A DNA stretch of 64,000 bases from Rhodobacteraceae bacterium D3-12 (GTDB taxonomy: Bacteria; Pseudomonadota; Alphaproteobacteria; Rhodobacterales; Rhodobacteraceae): NCBI GenBank assembly GCA_025916135.1, contig CP104793.1, forward strand, positions 2,046,001 to 2,110,000. Reading direction: 5' to 3'. Below the pieces are notes generated by a model. The model was not told the DNA's origin, did no database searches, and saw only the letters and a list, made by a program, of their open reading frames with translations. The position numbers and the translations under genes are program-made. Numbering within the stretch: the first letter of the stretch is position 1; the number at the start of each line of letters is the position of its first letter. This document shows, piece by piece, positions 40,875 to 49,125 of the stretch.

Positions 40875-42175
40875 TTATCTGGCGATCACAATATCCGCCC
40901 TCAAACCGCCCAACGTCTCGCTCTGTGAGAGGCGCAACATCCCGCCATGCGCCCGCGCCACATCTAATGCGATTGATAGGCCCAGGCCGACTCCAGATCC
41001 CTTGTTTTGATTGCGTGCCGCATCAAGGCGTGTGAACGGTTGCATCGCCTCTTCGCGCCGCTCTGCCGGAATACCCGGCCCGTCGTCCTCGACCCGGAGG
41101 CGTAGGCTTTTTCGGTCATAACCACCGACACCTCGGCTTTGGTGCCATAGCGTACCGCGTTGGAAATCAGATTTTCCACCGCACGCCGGATCGCCACCGG
41201 GCGCAGGTTGATGATACCCAACGCATCGCTGGTGCCGACAAGCGTGACGTCTTGCCCCGACCGCTGACAATCTTCGACCACGCCACGCACAAGAGCGACC
41301 GGGTCAACCGGCTCGGCCTCGCCTTCCGACGCATCGCGCACGAAGGACAGAAACTCGTCCAGCAGTCGCCGCATCTCCTCCACGTCACGCTCCAGCGGTT
41401 CGCGATCCTCTTCTTCCAGCAACGACAACCCCAGCTTGAGCCGCGTCAGCGGCGTGCGCAAATCATGGCTCACCCCCGACAACATCAAAGTGCGCTGCTC
41501 AATCTGGCGCTCAATCCGCGCGCGCATATCGACAAATGCGCTCCCTGCCGCACGCACTTCGATTGCTCCGGTGGGCCGATAAGGCACATGTCGTCCGCGC
41601 CCAAACGCTTCGGCAGCCCGCGCCAACCGCTTGATCGGGCGGAGTTGGTTGCGCAAATAAATGAACGCAATCACCGTCAATAAAATGCCAAAGAACAACA
41701 TATTGGCAAAGAGCTGATGCGGATTGCGCGCCGATACGCGCAGCCGGTCAAACTCAAGCCGCAACACCGTGTCGCCCGCCGCAACAAAAACCCGTGCCAC
41801 CCGATCATCGGGCAAATCAATCGACCGTAAACCCGGCACCCTTGCACCCAATTCATCAAAAATAATCAGCGCGGAAAAATCATACCACCGCCTGAGGTTG
41901 CGGTCCGGCACCTCTGAGGCTTCAACCGTCATAACCTCGATCGCAAGCCCCTGCGCCGCAGTTGCTTCTGTCGCATCACCGCCAAACGTATCGACAACAA
42001 AGTTGACCTCGCGCGCCACCACGGCACTCATTTGCCGCGTTACCCCTTCGAAATGGCGCTGCACGAAGACCACCGACACCACGAGTTGCAGCAAGACCAC
42101 CGGCAAAACAAGGATAAGCGCCGCCCGGGCATAGAGCGATCGCGGCATATACCGTTTGAGCCAAGCGAAAAACAT
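40875..42175 (-). pseudogene. EnvZ-like sensor histidine kinase with one-base frameshift
   Basis: The frame from ATG 42175 encodes two membrane helices (about 18-38 and 155-175), a periplasmic sensor, HAMP, and DHp with His237 in LSGVSHDLRTPLTRLKL. It also carries the N box VENLISNAVRYG, then runs out of frame after VSVVMTEK. The other frame continues with SLRLRVEDDGPGIPAERREEAMQPF and GSGVGLGLSIALDVARAHGG, completing the ATPase domain. One extra A in the run at plus-strand 41108-41112 would join them into about 433 residues. No response regulator is adjacent. The intact C-terminal motifs argue for a sequencing error. Confidence 0.85.
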
Positions 42176-42222
42176 GCCTATTCCTACCTCTCAACACCTG
42201 TCGAAGAAAGAGCGCATTGCCC

Positions 42223-43146
42223 ATGGCCGATTCCCTACAAGCCCCCGACGATTTCAACCCGCCCACCGGCGTCGCGATCGAACTTGAGCCCGGCCTGCGC
42301 CGCGTGATCTGTTCTAACGCGTCTCCCATGACGTATCGCGGCACCAATACCTACATTCTTGGCACGCGCGGCCTCGCCGTGATCGATCCCGGACCAGAAA
42401 ACGAAAGCCACCTCGCCGCCATTTTGAATGCGGTCGAACAGGGGCAAAAAATCACCCATATCTTTGTTACCCATTCCCATGTTGATCATTCCCCCCTGTC
42501 CCACGCGCTCGCCCATGAAACCGGCGCGCCGGTGTTGGCTCTGGGCGATTGGCAAGCAGGACGCTCCGCTGTCATGCAAACCCTTGCAGAACAAGGGCTC
42601 GCGGGCGGTGGCGAAGGTGTTGACGCCGCGTTCCACCCCGACGTGACCATCGCTGACGGTGAGGTTGTCGAAGGTGATGGCTGGTCCCTGCGCGCAATCC
42701 ACACACCCGGCCACTATGGCAACCACCTCAGCTTTGCTTGGGGCGATGCGTTGTTTTGCGGTGATCACGTTATGGGCTGGGCCAGCTCGCTGGTCTCTCC
42801 GCCCGATGGCGACCTAACCGATTTCATGGCCTCCTGTGCGCGGCTGCAATCCGAAACGTGGCGCGTTTTCCATCCCGGCCACGGTGCGCCCATCACCAGC
42901 CCTGCCGCACGGCTCGACTGGCTGATCACCCACCGTCTGGGCCGTGAAGCCGAAATTCTCGCCGCGCTCGCGATTGGCCCCGCAACCGCTTATGATATTG
43001 CCACACGTATCTATACCGACGTGCCCTCGGCCCTCATCGGCGCCGCCACCCGGAACGTGTTCGCCCACCTTGTTGATCTCACAGGAAAAAACAGAGTTTC
43101 TCCGCTTCCTCACCTCTCGGCCGACGCCGAATTTAGGCTGACCTGA
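42223..43146 (+). CDS. Metallo-beta-lactamase-fold hydrolase (LACTB2/glyoxalase II-like)
   Basis: The 307-residue protein has the di-metal motif THSHVDHSPLSHAL (HxHxDH), downstream His in IHTPGHYGNHLSF, Asp in ALFCGDHVMGW and the final His in FHPGHGAPI. A winged-helix-like C-terminal tail (RLGREAEILAALAIGPATAYDIATRIY) is typical of LACTB2-like proteins, some of which cut RNA. ATG 42223 is used rather than the TTG two codons earlier. It is divergent from the sensor kinase. Confidence 0.87.
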   Translation: MADSLQAPDDFNPPTGVAIELEPGLRRVICSNASPMTYRGTNTYILGTRGLAVIDPGPENESHLAAILNAVEQGQKITHIFVTHSHVDHSPLSHALAHETGAPVLALGDWQAGRSAVMQTLAEQGLAGGGEGVDAAFHPDVTIADGEVVEGDGWSLRAIHTPGHYGNHLSFAWGDALFCGDHVMGWASSLVSPPDGDLTDFMASCARLQSETWRVFHPGHGAPITSPAARLDWLITHRLGREAEILAALAIGPATAYDIATRIYTDVPSALIGAATRNVFAHLVDLTGKNRVSPLPHLSADAEFRLT

Positions 43147-43250
43147 ACGACGATAGCACCTGCGTTTGTCCCTGACCTGAAGCGCGCTTAAAAATAGTTG
43201 TGAATTCCTCTGGACGGGGCCGAACCTGATTGCTATATCGCCCGAAGTGT

Positions 43251-43325
43251 TCCGGCGTAGCTCAGCGGTAGAGCAGTTGACTGTTAATCAATTGGTCGTA
43301 GGTTCGATCCCTACCGCCGGAGCCA
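43251..43325 (+). tRNA. tRNA-Asn (GUU anticodon), integration target
   Basis: The 75-nt cloverleaf starts TCCGGCGTAGCTCAG and ends CCGGAGCCA. The anticodon loop is CTGTTAA (GUU). Its 3' part from the anticodon loop onward is repeated at 50520-50566, so this gene is the attachment site of the integrative element and was restored intact by the insertion. Confidence 0.96.
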
Positions 43326-43327
43326 AA
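43281..43327. repeat. attL: 47-bp direct repeat in tRNA-Asn
   Basis: Starting CTGTTAATCAATTGGTCG and ending CCGGAGCCAAA, this 47-base sequence is identical to 50520-50566. It runs from the anticodon loop through CCA plus AAA, the usual crossover region for tyrosine integrases that use tRNA genes. Confidence 0.92.
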
Positions 43328-43654
43328 GAATTCAGGGGCTTAGCGAATATTCGCTAGGCCCTTTTTCTTGGAAACTTGTCTTGAGGCCCCAGATGGGGCG
43401 CAGCAAGTTGCCTATCTTGCAGATAGTTCTTCTGGTATAGATCGGTAGCTTTTAAAACTCGGTGCTACGATAGTCTCACTGATCGCAACCGGCCCCAAGT
43501 AGTACTTGATCGACCTGTCGAAATGCTGCTGTGACAGCAGATGAAAGAAATTTTCGACGCAAGTGCGAACCCATTGGCGAACCTTCTTAGCGCGTGTTGC
43601 AGGGTAAGACCGAGGAAAAGCCAAGATTCAGGTTTCTATCGGCGACCTCGGGCT
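43326..43654. other. Non-coding left end of the element
   Basis: Apart from the terminator, I see no supported gene. A TTG-initiated frame of 70 codons on the minus strand (43412-43624) has no recognisable motif and a poor start, and may be a remnant. Confidence 0.5.
43335..43366 (+). terminator. Terminator after tRNA-Asn
   Basis: GGGCTTAGCGAAT pairs with ATTCGCTAGGCCC (with G-T pairs) and is followed by TTTTT. A related hairpin follows the second copy of the att core at the right end. Confidence 0.85.
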
Positions 43655-44998
43655 TTACCTCCCCGCGTACGTTAACTGTTCACCATCAGTACCCGCGAAT
43701 ACTTCGCCCGCTTTGAACCAGCGGCGGGTTCGGACATGCGACTTGATGTATATTCTGCGGAACGGTTCATCGCTGCGTTTGTATGGCACGCCGTCGTTTG
43801 TGGCCATGATGTTGAGCAAATCCGAAACCACCTGTGCAGTCACCTTGCCAAGCCGAACGGGAACTGCGTTGCCGATTTGCTTGTATTTCTCAGAAGTCTT
43901 GCCGCAGAAAAGCCATTCGTCAGGGAATTCTTGGATGCGTGCATATTCTTTCACGGAAAGGGTCCGAACGTAGTCAGGGTGGCACAGCGAGGTGCTCGAG
44001 TGGTTGGGCATTGTGATAAGGGTCGGGCAAGGAAAGTCCCAACTCAAACGCCGCCACCAGCCTGACCGTCCGCCTTTGGCAAACCAAGCCCGCCCCATCG
44101 ACTCTTGCTGCACTTCGACTGGAAGAGATCGCCAGTTTCCTCCCTCAGGAACGAGGGAAAGAAAACTCTTTTTCCTTGGGCTGAAGTCCATCAGTTCGAG
44201 ATCGTTTTCTCGGAGGTCGCCTATTGCATCCCGCAGGGTTGCCCACGGGATGAGGTCGCCACCATCGTGACTGAAAAGGTCGCGTTGCTCGTCACGAGTA
44301 CTAACGCCGTGGGTCGGTTGTGGAAACTCGACCTCGACCCCAAACGAGTTGCCGACAAAGACGACGCGTTCTCGGATTTGAGGCGCGCCATAGTTGGCGG
44401 AGTTGACCTCAAAGGCGTCCACGCGATACTGGCCGTCTGTCTGTTCCCTCAGATCATCGACAAACTTTGCAATTACTGATCCGGGTATTTCTTCGTCGGT
44501 GAGTTCCGGGCCGCCTTTTTCGGGTCGCTCAGCAATAGGGCGGTGTTTGAGGGCGGCGGACATCAACCCTCGCACATTTTCCATCACAAACGCCTTGGGA
44601 CGGAGCGCAACCACAAATTCGAGATACCGCCAAAGAAGGGTTCCCCTTCGATCCTGAACCGATTGCCGTCGTCCTGCTGTGCTGAATGACTGACAAGGTG
44701 GACCGCCCACAAGGAGGTCAAGTTCACCGGGTTTGATGCCGACTTCATCCATCAACTCTTGCGGAGAGAGTTCGAACAGATCGCGGCAGAACACCTTCGG
44801 GTTTCCTTCGAAGTGGCCTTGCTCCGCGTTCGTCCGAATGGTTTTGCAAGCGGCCTCGTCAACTTCGACACAAGCGAGGATTTCGAAGTCGCCTTGAAGT
44901 TCGAATCCAAGGTCCATCCCAAGTGCGCCTGAGAACAGAGAAACAACCGACTTTTTTCTGGACTCTGGCAAGGGGTTGTGTCTCCTAGAGGGCATCAT
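43655..44998 (-). CDS. DNA cytosine-5 methyltransferase
   Basis: The product of about 447 residues is an m5C methyltransferase. Motifs in order are I (KKSVVSLFSGALGMDLGF), IV with catalytic Cys (VGGPPCQSFS), VI (FVMENVRG), VIII (YGAPQIRERVVFVG), a target-recognition region, IX and X (YKQIGNAVPVRLG). The start is set at the Met-Met pair ending at 44998. An earlier ATG at 45121 would extend 41 residues into the divergent gene. It probably protects the host against the neighbouring nuclease. The recognition sequence cannot be predicted from the sequence alone. Confidence 0.92.
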   Translation of the reverse strand: MMPSRRHNPLPESRKKSVVSLFSGALGMDLGFELQGDFEILACVEVDEAACKTIRTNAEQGHFEGNPKVFCRDLFELSPQELMDEVGIKPGELDLLVGGPPCQSFSTAGRRQSVQDRRGTLLWRYLEFVVALRPKAFVMENVRGLMSAALKHRPIAERPEKGGPELTDEEIPGSVIAKFVDDLREQTDGQYRVDAFEVNSANYGAPQIRERVVFVGNSFGVEVEFPQPTHGVSTRDEQRDLFSHDGGDLIPWATLRDAIGDLRENDLELMDFSPRKKSFLSLVPEGGNWRSLPVEVQQESMGRAWFAKGGRSGWWRRLSWDFPCPTLITMPNHSSTSLCHPDYVRTLSVKEYARIQEFPDEWLFCGKTSEKYKQIGNAVPVRLGKVTAQVVSDLLNIMATNDGVPYKRSDEPFRRIYIKSHVRTRRWFKAGEVFAGTDGEQLTYAGR

Positions 44999-45021
44999 AC
45001 TAGGACTATGGGTATACGGTT

Positions 45022-46038
45022 TTGGCGCGCGCAACACAACGATACAATTTTTCGACATACGCTGTTCCGGTGACGCTTTCGTTGACCGAAGTGCAGAATT
45101 TCCTGAACGAAACAACGTCACCGCAACACGCGGACAAGTTCCAGCAGGTGGCGCAGCTAAGTACTGCGCTCGAGACCAGGATGCGCCAAATCAATCCTCG
45201 GACACCTGCCATCGACGGCAAGTCGACGAACCCGTTTGTGCTCGCCGCCTACGCAGAACTGTTCGACGTCCAGCAGCTCAAGCAAGTTGACGACATTGTT
45301 GCCGCTGCAAAGGTCTTCTCGAGTATCGAGACAGCGGCGGGACGTGTGGTCGAAGACGTGATTCCTCCCTTCTATGGGTGGCAGCAGGTAGTTTCACCCG
45401 GTCACACCGTCTTGTCCGAGATCGACAGTGCACGGGTGATGGGTGACACCATTGAATTGGTTGCCCTGAAAAGCGGCCCAATGTGCATCAATGATTCCAT
45501 GGTTTCTCAGATCGCGAACGCGGTTTCGAACAACTGGGTCGATTGGAGCAACCATTGGGGAGTGGACAAAGTCCGATACATCGTCGGAATGAACTACTCG
45601 ACGGCCAAGAACAGCAACAAGAAGGACTGGCACATCGTCCGCCTTGCTGAAGAGCGTGTTGCTGGGCAGGGGATGAACGTTTCCAGAAGCTGCACGACCC
45701 CTGACGGGAGGCGTCCCATCGCAAGTTCGTTTTTCCAAGCTGAGCACGGTGGCAAGGAGTTGCGCGTCGAGACTTTACAGGGGCGAGACCTTTGGGCGCA
45801 CATCGGCGATTCTGATGACGCGTTTCTGCAAGTTTGTTGGGCCATGGCGAAGTGTCTTGATGCGGTGGCCGTGCCTTCCGGCGGGAACTACTCGACTGGC
45901 GAGATGCGCGAGATCGTTGACTTCGCTGCCCGTTTGAATGTCGCCGACGTCAGTGATGCTGAGAAGCAGTGGCTGGTGCTATTTGCTCGGCACTTCGTGG
46001 ACGAACTGGAAGCCGACAATGCCGCTGGTGGGCCCTGA
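45022..46038 (+). CDS. Putative type II restriction endonuclease
   Basis: The 338-residue protein is divergent from the methyltransferase with 23 bases between. Its centre, SIETAAGRVVEDVIPPFYGW, then SEID (132-135) and IELVALKSGPMCINDSM (144-160), contains acidic residues followed by Lys at spacing compatible with a PD-(D/E)xK nuclease core, but no canonical ExK is seen. I could not assign a family. The frame has only a TTG start (45022). If one T were missing from TTTT at 45020-45023, an ATG at 45008 would give MGIRFLARATQRYNF, a more natural start. The role as restriction enzyme is inferred mainly from position. Confidence 0.6.
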   Translation: MARATQRYNFSTYAVPVTLSLTEVQNFLNETTSPQHADKFQQVAQLSTALETRMRQINPRTPAIDGKSTNPFVLAAYAELFDVQQLKQVDDIVAAAKVFSSIETAAGRVVEDVIPPFYGWQQVVSPGHTVLSEIDSARVMGDTIELVALKSGPMCINDSMVSQIANAVSNNWVDWSNHWGVDKVRYIVGMNYSTAKNSNKKDWHIVRLAEERVAGQGMNVSRSCTTPDGRRPIASSFFQAEHGGKELRVETLQGRDLWAHIGDSDDAFLQVCWAMAKCLDAVAVPSGGNYSTGEMREIVDFAARLNVADVSDAEKQWLVLFARHFVDELEADNAAGGP

Positions 46039-46317
46039 GAGAAGCCAGCGCCCACTATTGCCCGCAGAACTTAGTTGGCCTGGTAACCGCAGAGAGTGGC
46101 CGCGTTCCAACTATTGTTCAAGCTTGCAATCGATTGCAGGAGTTTCTAGCGCCTGTATCGCGCGTCGGAAGCGCACGTATCTGATGGATGGTCCCGCAAC
46201 GGCCTGTATTCGTCTAATTGCAGCCCGTAGAATGCGATAACACCGTTAAGATAGGCAAGGGCAGCCGAAGGAGCGAGATGGGGTTGTGGCGGCCTCAAAA
46301 GCCAATACGTCATAGAT

Positions 46318-47649
46318 TCACGTTCCCATCAGGCGGCGCACCGCTGAATCGTAAGCGTCGGTGGGCACGTACAACGACCTTCCTCCAATGGTCCGCAGTA
46401 TTCCTGCTTGCTTCAACTGCCGTGCAACTGCTAGCAAAAGTTCGTTGCCTTCGGGTGCGATGCGCCCGAACGTATGCAGGCTTGAAATGACCATTTCGGT
46501 CTTGGCTGCATTATTCAATGTCCGGGCAACCTTGGAAATTAGACCGACCGCAGATTCTTCCCTTGTCCCAGGCGGCACTTGGTATCGCAGTTCGGCTAGC
46601 ACCCAGTTCATCTCGTCCACCGCACGGGCGATTAACTGGTCAGTCTTAAGCAAAATCCCTTCTGTATCCCGACTGGTACGCCCTGCGCATATCCCGCTGA
46701 TCGCTTCCCCAGAGAAATCAACTTCGAACCGCACGCGTCGTGTAGTTTTTGCATATACCCTGAGTCGAATTGATGTTGTTAGATTGATCGTGACGCATTT
46801 GCTTTGGTTCGTCGTTTCTTCTTCGACATTGGCAACCGTTTCTTCGGTAATGCGAACATGGCTCGACAACCGGTGAAGCGGTTGAGTCAGGCTCTGCACA
46901 AGTCCTATCGGGTCATTGGCGGAAAACTCCCAGTAAACCTCCATCGCTTGCAAAGACCGGTAAGGTGTTTCGCGCACAAGGACATCGCGTGCCTGCATCT
47001 GATCGCGTAGAATGCCGACCGCCACGCTCTCGAACTCGTCGAGGTACATCCGGACCAATTCTGCTGTTTCGTGCCGCATCGCGAACCCAAAAGGATGCAC
47101 ACTGCCAATTAGCAGGTTATCCGCCGGAAGTAGTGGAAGTTCGTTCGCAAACCAAGACCGTCGCGGATGTATGGCGAGGACCAGAGGTGCAGCTAGTGTT
47201 GGGTTGCGCGGCCTAGAAGACTTCTGAAAGCGTTGCGCTTGAACGAAACGTGTCAAATTCAACCATGCTTTGAAGCTGACCCTCAACCGCTCGCCTGCCC
47301 GCCTCGGCAAACCACCTCCACCGGGCCGAAAACCCGCCCGCTTTATCCCACCGGCCAAAACTGGTCGCGGTTTGAACTGTCCCGGCCCTGACCCTCCGTA
47401 TGAAAACCGCACGTCGACCTTCGAACGAAGGTTTGCAAGATTCCCACTATTGAAGAGCGAAATTTCTCCACCATGCGCAGTCGATATAATATGGGAACTC
47501 AGATGGTTGAGGCAGAAACAAATATCATCTTCATCGCCCGCTAGCGCAAAATCACCAATCTCAAGCTCAAACCGGTCTATCATAGCTGTGGCCGCTGACA
47601 CGGCTTCGACCGAGCTAAACTCTGGAAGGAACTCATCTACTACAGACAT
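46318..47649 (-). CDS. Unrecognised 443-residue protein, possibly replication-related
   Basis: I do not recognise this protein. It is soluble, with a Gly/Arg/Pro-rich stretch at about 85-125 (GSGPGQFKPRP, RPGGGGLPRRAGERLRV). A central part from about 225 contains YRSLQAMEVYW and, at 296-312, LRVYAKTTRRVRFEVDF. A tyrosine/lysine pair before an R-V-R-F-E-V strand is seen in many replication initiators, but this is a weak impression. The C-terminal 45 residues (ELLLAVARQLKQAGILRTIGGRSLYVP) look like a winged helix. It starts 30 bases after the resolvase stop, with GGGGGAG before the ATG, so the two form one unit. Confidence 0.7.
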   Translation of the reverse strand: MSVVDEFLPEFSSVEAVSAATAMIDRFELEIGDFALAGDEDDICFCLNHLSSHIISTAHGGEISLFNSGNLANLRSKVDVRFSYGGSGPGQFKPRPVLAGGIKRAGFRPGGGGLPRRAGERLRVSFKAWLNLTRFVQAQRFQKSSRPRNPTLAAPLVLAIHPRRSWFANELPLLPADNLLIGSVHPFGFAMRHETAELVRMYLDEFESVAVGILRDQMQARDVLVRETPYRSLQAMEVYWEFSANDPIGLVQSLTQPLHRLSSHVRITEETVANVEEETTNQSKCVTINLTTSIRLRVYAKTTRRVRFEVDFSGEAISGICAGRTSRDTEGILLKTDQLIARAVDEMNWVLAELRYQVPPGTREESAVGLISKVARTLNNAAKTEMVISSLHTFGRIAPEGNELLLAVARQLKQAGILRTIGGRSLYVPTDAYDSAVRRLMGT

Positions 47650-47679
47650 ATTCTATTTCACTCCCCCACTATAGACTGG

Positions 47680-48333
47680 CTATACATAAAGGGCTTGGTA
47701 TCTGTTATATGCTCGATACACCGTCGTCGGATGCCAAACTGCGCCCTTTTCGGTCTTCATCCCTAGCTCGTTCAATTGCGCAGCAATCTCCCGAAAGGAC
47801 ATTCCGTCCGATTTTTTCATTTGCATGATTTTTGGACCGATGCGTTTCGCGCGCTCATCTGCTTCCCGTGAACGTACTTGTCCAAGAACGCTGCCATTTT
47901 TGCCGAGCTGTACCCCTCGAGCCTTCGCTGCCTTAAGTGCTGCCTTGGTCCGCTCACTGATCCGACGGCCTTCTTCTTCTGCCATTGCCGCATATACGTG
48001 CAGCATGAAACGATCAGCGTTGGGCATGTCGATGGCGACGAACTTCACATCGCTCTCAAGAAGTCCCGAAATGACGTGTACATTTCGAGCAAGTCGGTCA
48101 AGTTTAGCGATGAGCAAGGTTGCCCCGTGTTCACGACAGGATTGCAGTGCCTCTTTGAGTTGTGGCCGGTCTGATTTCCTTCCACTTTCGATTTCTGTAA
48201 ATTCACCGAGAAGGTTTCCGGGATTTAAAGACCGAAAATTCCGTACGGAATTCCGCTGAGCTTCTAAACCTAATCCACTCACTCCTTGGCGGTTTGTAGA
48301 AACGCGGTAGTACGCGAAAAACTCAGGTTGCAT
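47680..48333 (-). CDS. Serine recombinase (resolvase/invertase family)
   Basis: The 217-residue protein has the resolvase catalytic domain: nucleophile Ser in AYYRVSTNRQG (about residue 12), IESGRKSDRPQLKEAL, LLIAKLDRLARN and the E-helix MLHVYAAMAEEEGRRISERTKAALKAAKARG. A C-terminal helix-turn-helix (GMSFREIAAQLNELGMKTEKGAVWHPTTVYRAYNRYQ) would bind DNA. A strong AGGAGG lies 7 bases before the ATG. It may resolve dimers or invert DNA; the repeats upstream are candidate target sites. Confidence 0.92.
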   Translation of the reverse strand: MQPEFFAYYRVSTNRQGVSGLGLEAQRNSVRNFRSLNPGNLLGEFTEIESGRKSDRPQLKEALQSCREHGATLLIAKLDRLARNVHVISGLLESDVKFVAIDMPNADRFMLHVYAAMAEEEGRRISERTKAALKAAKARGVQLGKNGSVLGQVRSREADERAKRIGPKIMQMKKSDGMSFREIAAQLNELGMKTEKGAVWHPTTVYRAYNRYQALYV

Positions 48334-48783
48334 CTGTTATGTCCTCCTGTACAGATAAACGTTGGTTTGCTTGTGAACAGATCTGGGCACCAAGTCGAAA
48401 AATTTTAGGTTCGACATAACATTTCGTGAGATGCATCAACATTTTTCGTCTCTGCGCTTGAATTTCGACGTTTTTTAATAAAAATCAAACCCTTACCCTG
48501 TCACGGAACACTGTTCAGCTTACACTCCCCCAGTGTAGAGGCGCGTTTTAAAAAATATACAAAAGGTTCAATTGGTTACGGGACAAAATGGTAGGTTCCG
48601 TTATGCACAGAATGTCCGTTTATCCGCTTGCGCAGTGTAGAGGCATTTTTCCAAATCGTTTACTGTAAACATGTTATGTCGGCATCAATGATAGCCCGTG
48701 ATGTGCGTTTGAAAATTTCTGCGGTAAATTTTCTTTCATAGGGTGTGACGGGGGGGGTATCGGAATTTTTCCGCGAAAGAAAT
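48334..48783. promoter_or_regulatory. Repeat-rich 450-bp non-coding region upstream of the resolvase
   Basis: The region is unusually A/T-rich and holds no gene. CAGTGTAGAGGC occurs at 48531-48542 and 48633-48644; the first copy is part of a dyad ACACT-CCCCC-AGTGT. TGTTATGTC occurs at 48335-48343 and 48672-48680, with its inverse GACATAACA at 48413-48421. A CACTCCCCCA motif recurs near 47659, before the 443-residue gene. The layout suggests a res site, operators or an origin. An eight-G run lies near 48755. Confidence 0.6.
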
Positions 48784-49125
48784 CTACGCTTTCTCTTCCA
48801 GCACATTTCTTAGTCCCCATCCCTCTTCAAGCCAACGGTCTAGCTCTGCAATCTTGTACCGGACCGAACCGCTTTTATCGTAGACCATTGGTCCGGTGTG
48901 TTCCGACTTCATGTTCCTAAGACGTTGCTCGGACCGACCTACCCGGCGGGCGGCGTACACGATATCGCACCAAACACCGTCGTCCGATACCCATCCTCCT
49001 TCCAGTTTCTTCTCCAGCTCTGCCACACGTCGTCTTAGGCGAAGCAATTCAGCCATCTGCTTTACTCCGGCTCCACGGTACTTGGGCTTTAGCCGACGCT
49101 TTTTCGGCTTGGTTGGTTGAATCAT
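48784..49125 (-). CDS. Small helix-turn-helix protein coupled to the integrase (possible excisionase)
   Basis: The 113-residue protein has a basic N-terminus (MIQPTKPKKRRLKPKYRG), a short coiled coil (AELLRLRRRVAELEKKLEG) and a helix-turn-helix of the AlpA/excisionase sort (VWCDIVYAARRVGRSEQRLRNMKSEHTGPMVYDKSGSVRYKIAELDRWLEEGW). Its ATG overlaps the integrase stop by four bases, so its level is tied to the integrase. Excisionase or regulator function is inferred from size, fold and position. Confidence 0.7.
   Translation of the reverse strand: MIQPTKPKKRRLKPKYRGAGVKQMAELLRLRRRVAELEKKLEGGWVSDDGVWCDIVYAARRVGRSEQRLRNMKSEHTGPMVYDKSGSVRYKIAELDRWLEEGWGLRNVLEEKA

Noticed and set aside
43412-43624. 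70-codon TTG frame at the left end of the element
   Set aside because: Poor start, no motif, adjacent to a stop codon upstream; possibly a remnant but not supportable as a gene.
45938-46240. Small plus-strand frame continuing past the endonuclease stop
   Set aside because: It overlaps the real gene in another frame and has no start signal or motif.
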